Of a stretch of 64,000 nucleotides of DNA, positions 63,529 to 64,000 are shown in pieces. Origin of the DNA: Methanosarcina sp. ERenArc_MAG2 (GTDB lineage: Archaea; Halobacteriota; Methanosarcinia; Methanosarcinales; Methanosarcinaceae); the NCBI GenBank assembly GCA_023955635.1, contig JAMXHR010000012.1, positions 1 through 64,000 on the forward strand. The letters are read 5' to 3'. Under the pieces are notes generated by a model. The model made no database searches. It saw only the letters and a list, made by a program, of their open reading frames with translations, and was not told where the DNA came from. Position 1 is the first letter of the stretch, and each line of letters begins with the position of its first letter. Position numbers and translations under genes: made by a program.

Positions 63529-64000
63529 ATGAATCTAAAAAAGACACTGGGTATTTTGCTGGGAGTTTGTTTTTTACTGTCGGTAACAGTAGCGGCAGTA
63601 AGTGCTAAAGAACTGCCCAATATAGCTGAAAAGAAAGCAGACAAGACCGAAAAAAAGTGAAAGGATATTCTATTGATATCGAAAAGGCCACTTTGGAAAA
63701 TAATAACTTCCGCAAGGTGCTCTATACTGCAAAGCACAGCCAACTAGTACTTATGAGCCTCAAGCCCGGGGAAGAAATCGGGATGGAAGTGCATAAGGAA
63801 AACGACCAGTTTTTCCGTTTTGAAGAAGGGCAGGGGAAATGCATAATTAACGGTAATGAATATAAAGTCGGTAAAGGATCTGCGGTGGTTGTGCCGGCCG
63901 GCGCCCAGCATAATGTCATCAACACTTTGAAAAGGGGTTCTCTGAAACTGTATGCAATCTATTCACCGCCTGTTCACAAGGATGGCATCGTGCGAGCCAC
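63529..64000 (+). pseudogene. Secreted cupin-domain protein, frameshifted and cut by the window end
   Basis: The ATG at 63529 follows a GGGGAG ribosome-binding site and opens a signal peptide (LKKTLGILLGVCFLLSVTVA). The frame stops at 63660 after KTEKK. One extra A in the A7 run 63650-63656 continues it as VKGYSIDIEKATLENNNFRK. A cupin barrel (LMSLKPGEEIGMEVHKENDQ, VVVPAGAQHNVINT) follows, running off the window end. The metal-binding His of the cupin motif are partly visible (EVHKENDQFF, PAGAQHNV). The substrate is unknown. Confidence 0.75.

Overview
The window looks like a chromosomal segment of a Methanosarcina-type methanogenic archaeon. The evidence is archaeal informational genes (archaeal NAC, ribosomal protein S8e, Nob1, a PIN-ATPase-KH protein, an archaeal DHH protein), the archaeal cobamide set (cobY, cobS, cobZ, cbiB, cobD-like), a giant YVTN/PKD surface protein, Shine-Dalgarno sequences of the GGTGA/GGAGG type, long AT-rich intergenic regions with TATA-like elements, and many short inverted-repeat elements. 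The species cannot be fixed from sequence reading alone.

Layout. 0.4-11.9 kb is housekeeping: NAC, an IscA-like protein, glycogen debranching enzyme, hisI, PIN-ATPase-KH, a LysE-type exporter and two small membrane-anchored proteins. 11.93-19.73 kb is a probable integrated plasmid- or virus-like element. It is bounded by an imperfect 17-bp repeat and carries a tyrosine integrase with an internal stop, tiny overlapping ORFs, an HUH rolling-circle Rep, a nucleoside-deoxyribosyltransferase/TIR-like protein and two tandem paralogous membrane proteins, one of them containing an in-frame UAG. 20-34.6 kb is core genome: hisH, an AIR-synthase-related protein, nfeD-slipin, DHH, a GfcR-like regulator, nob1, DUF169, S8e, Lrp-aminotransferase and a DUF5591 protein. 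35-38 kb holds an orphan DNA-recognition-domain protein and repeats. 38.4-43.4 kb is the 1660-residue surface protein. 44-50 kb holds decayed suf genes followed by a cobamide operon read on the minus strand. 50.6 kb is hisS. 52-57 kb is an accessory region whose key feature is a two-gene DUF262 + HEPN operon split by an insertion sequence; removing the IS and one target duplication restores the DUF262 frame exactly. 58.4-61.9 kb is a TetR-ABC exporter-secreted protein operon with a 28-bp operator palindrome at the TetR start. The window ends inside a secreted cupin gene.

A dominant technical feature is that at least 13 genes carry frameshifts, and nearly all are repaired by adding one base to a homopolymer run. 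This points to systematic homopolymer under-calling in the assembly, so these genes are probably intact in the organism. In contrast, the integrase UGA, the membrane-protein UAG, the sufBD UGA with its deletions, and the IS in the DUF262 gene cannot be explained that way. No tRNA, rRNA or CRISPR array was seen.
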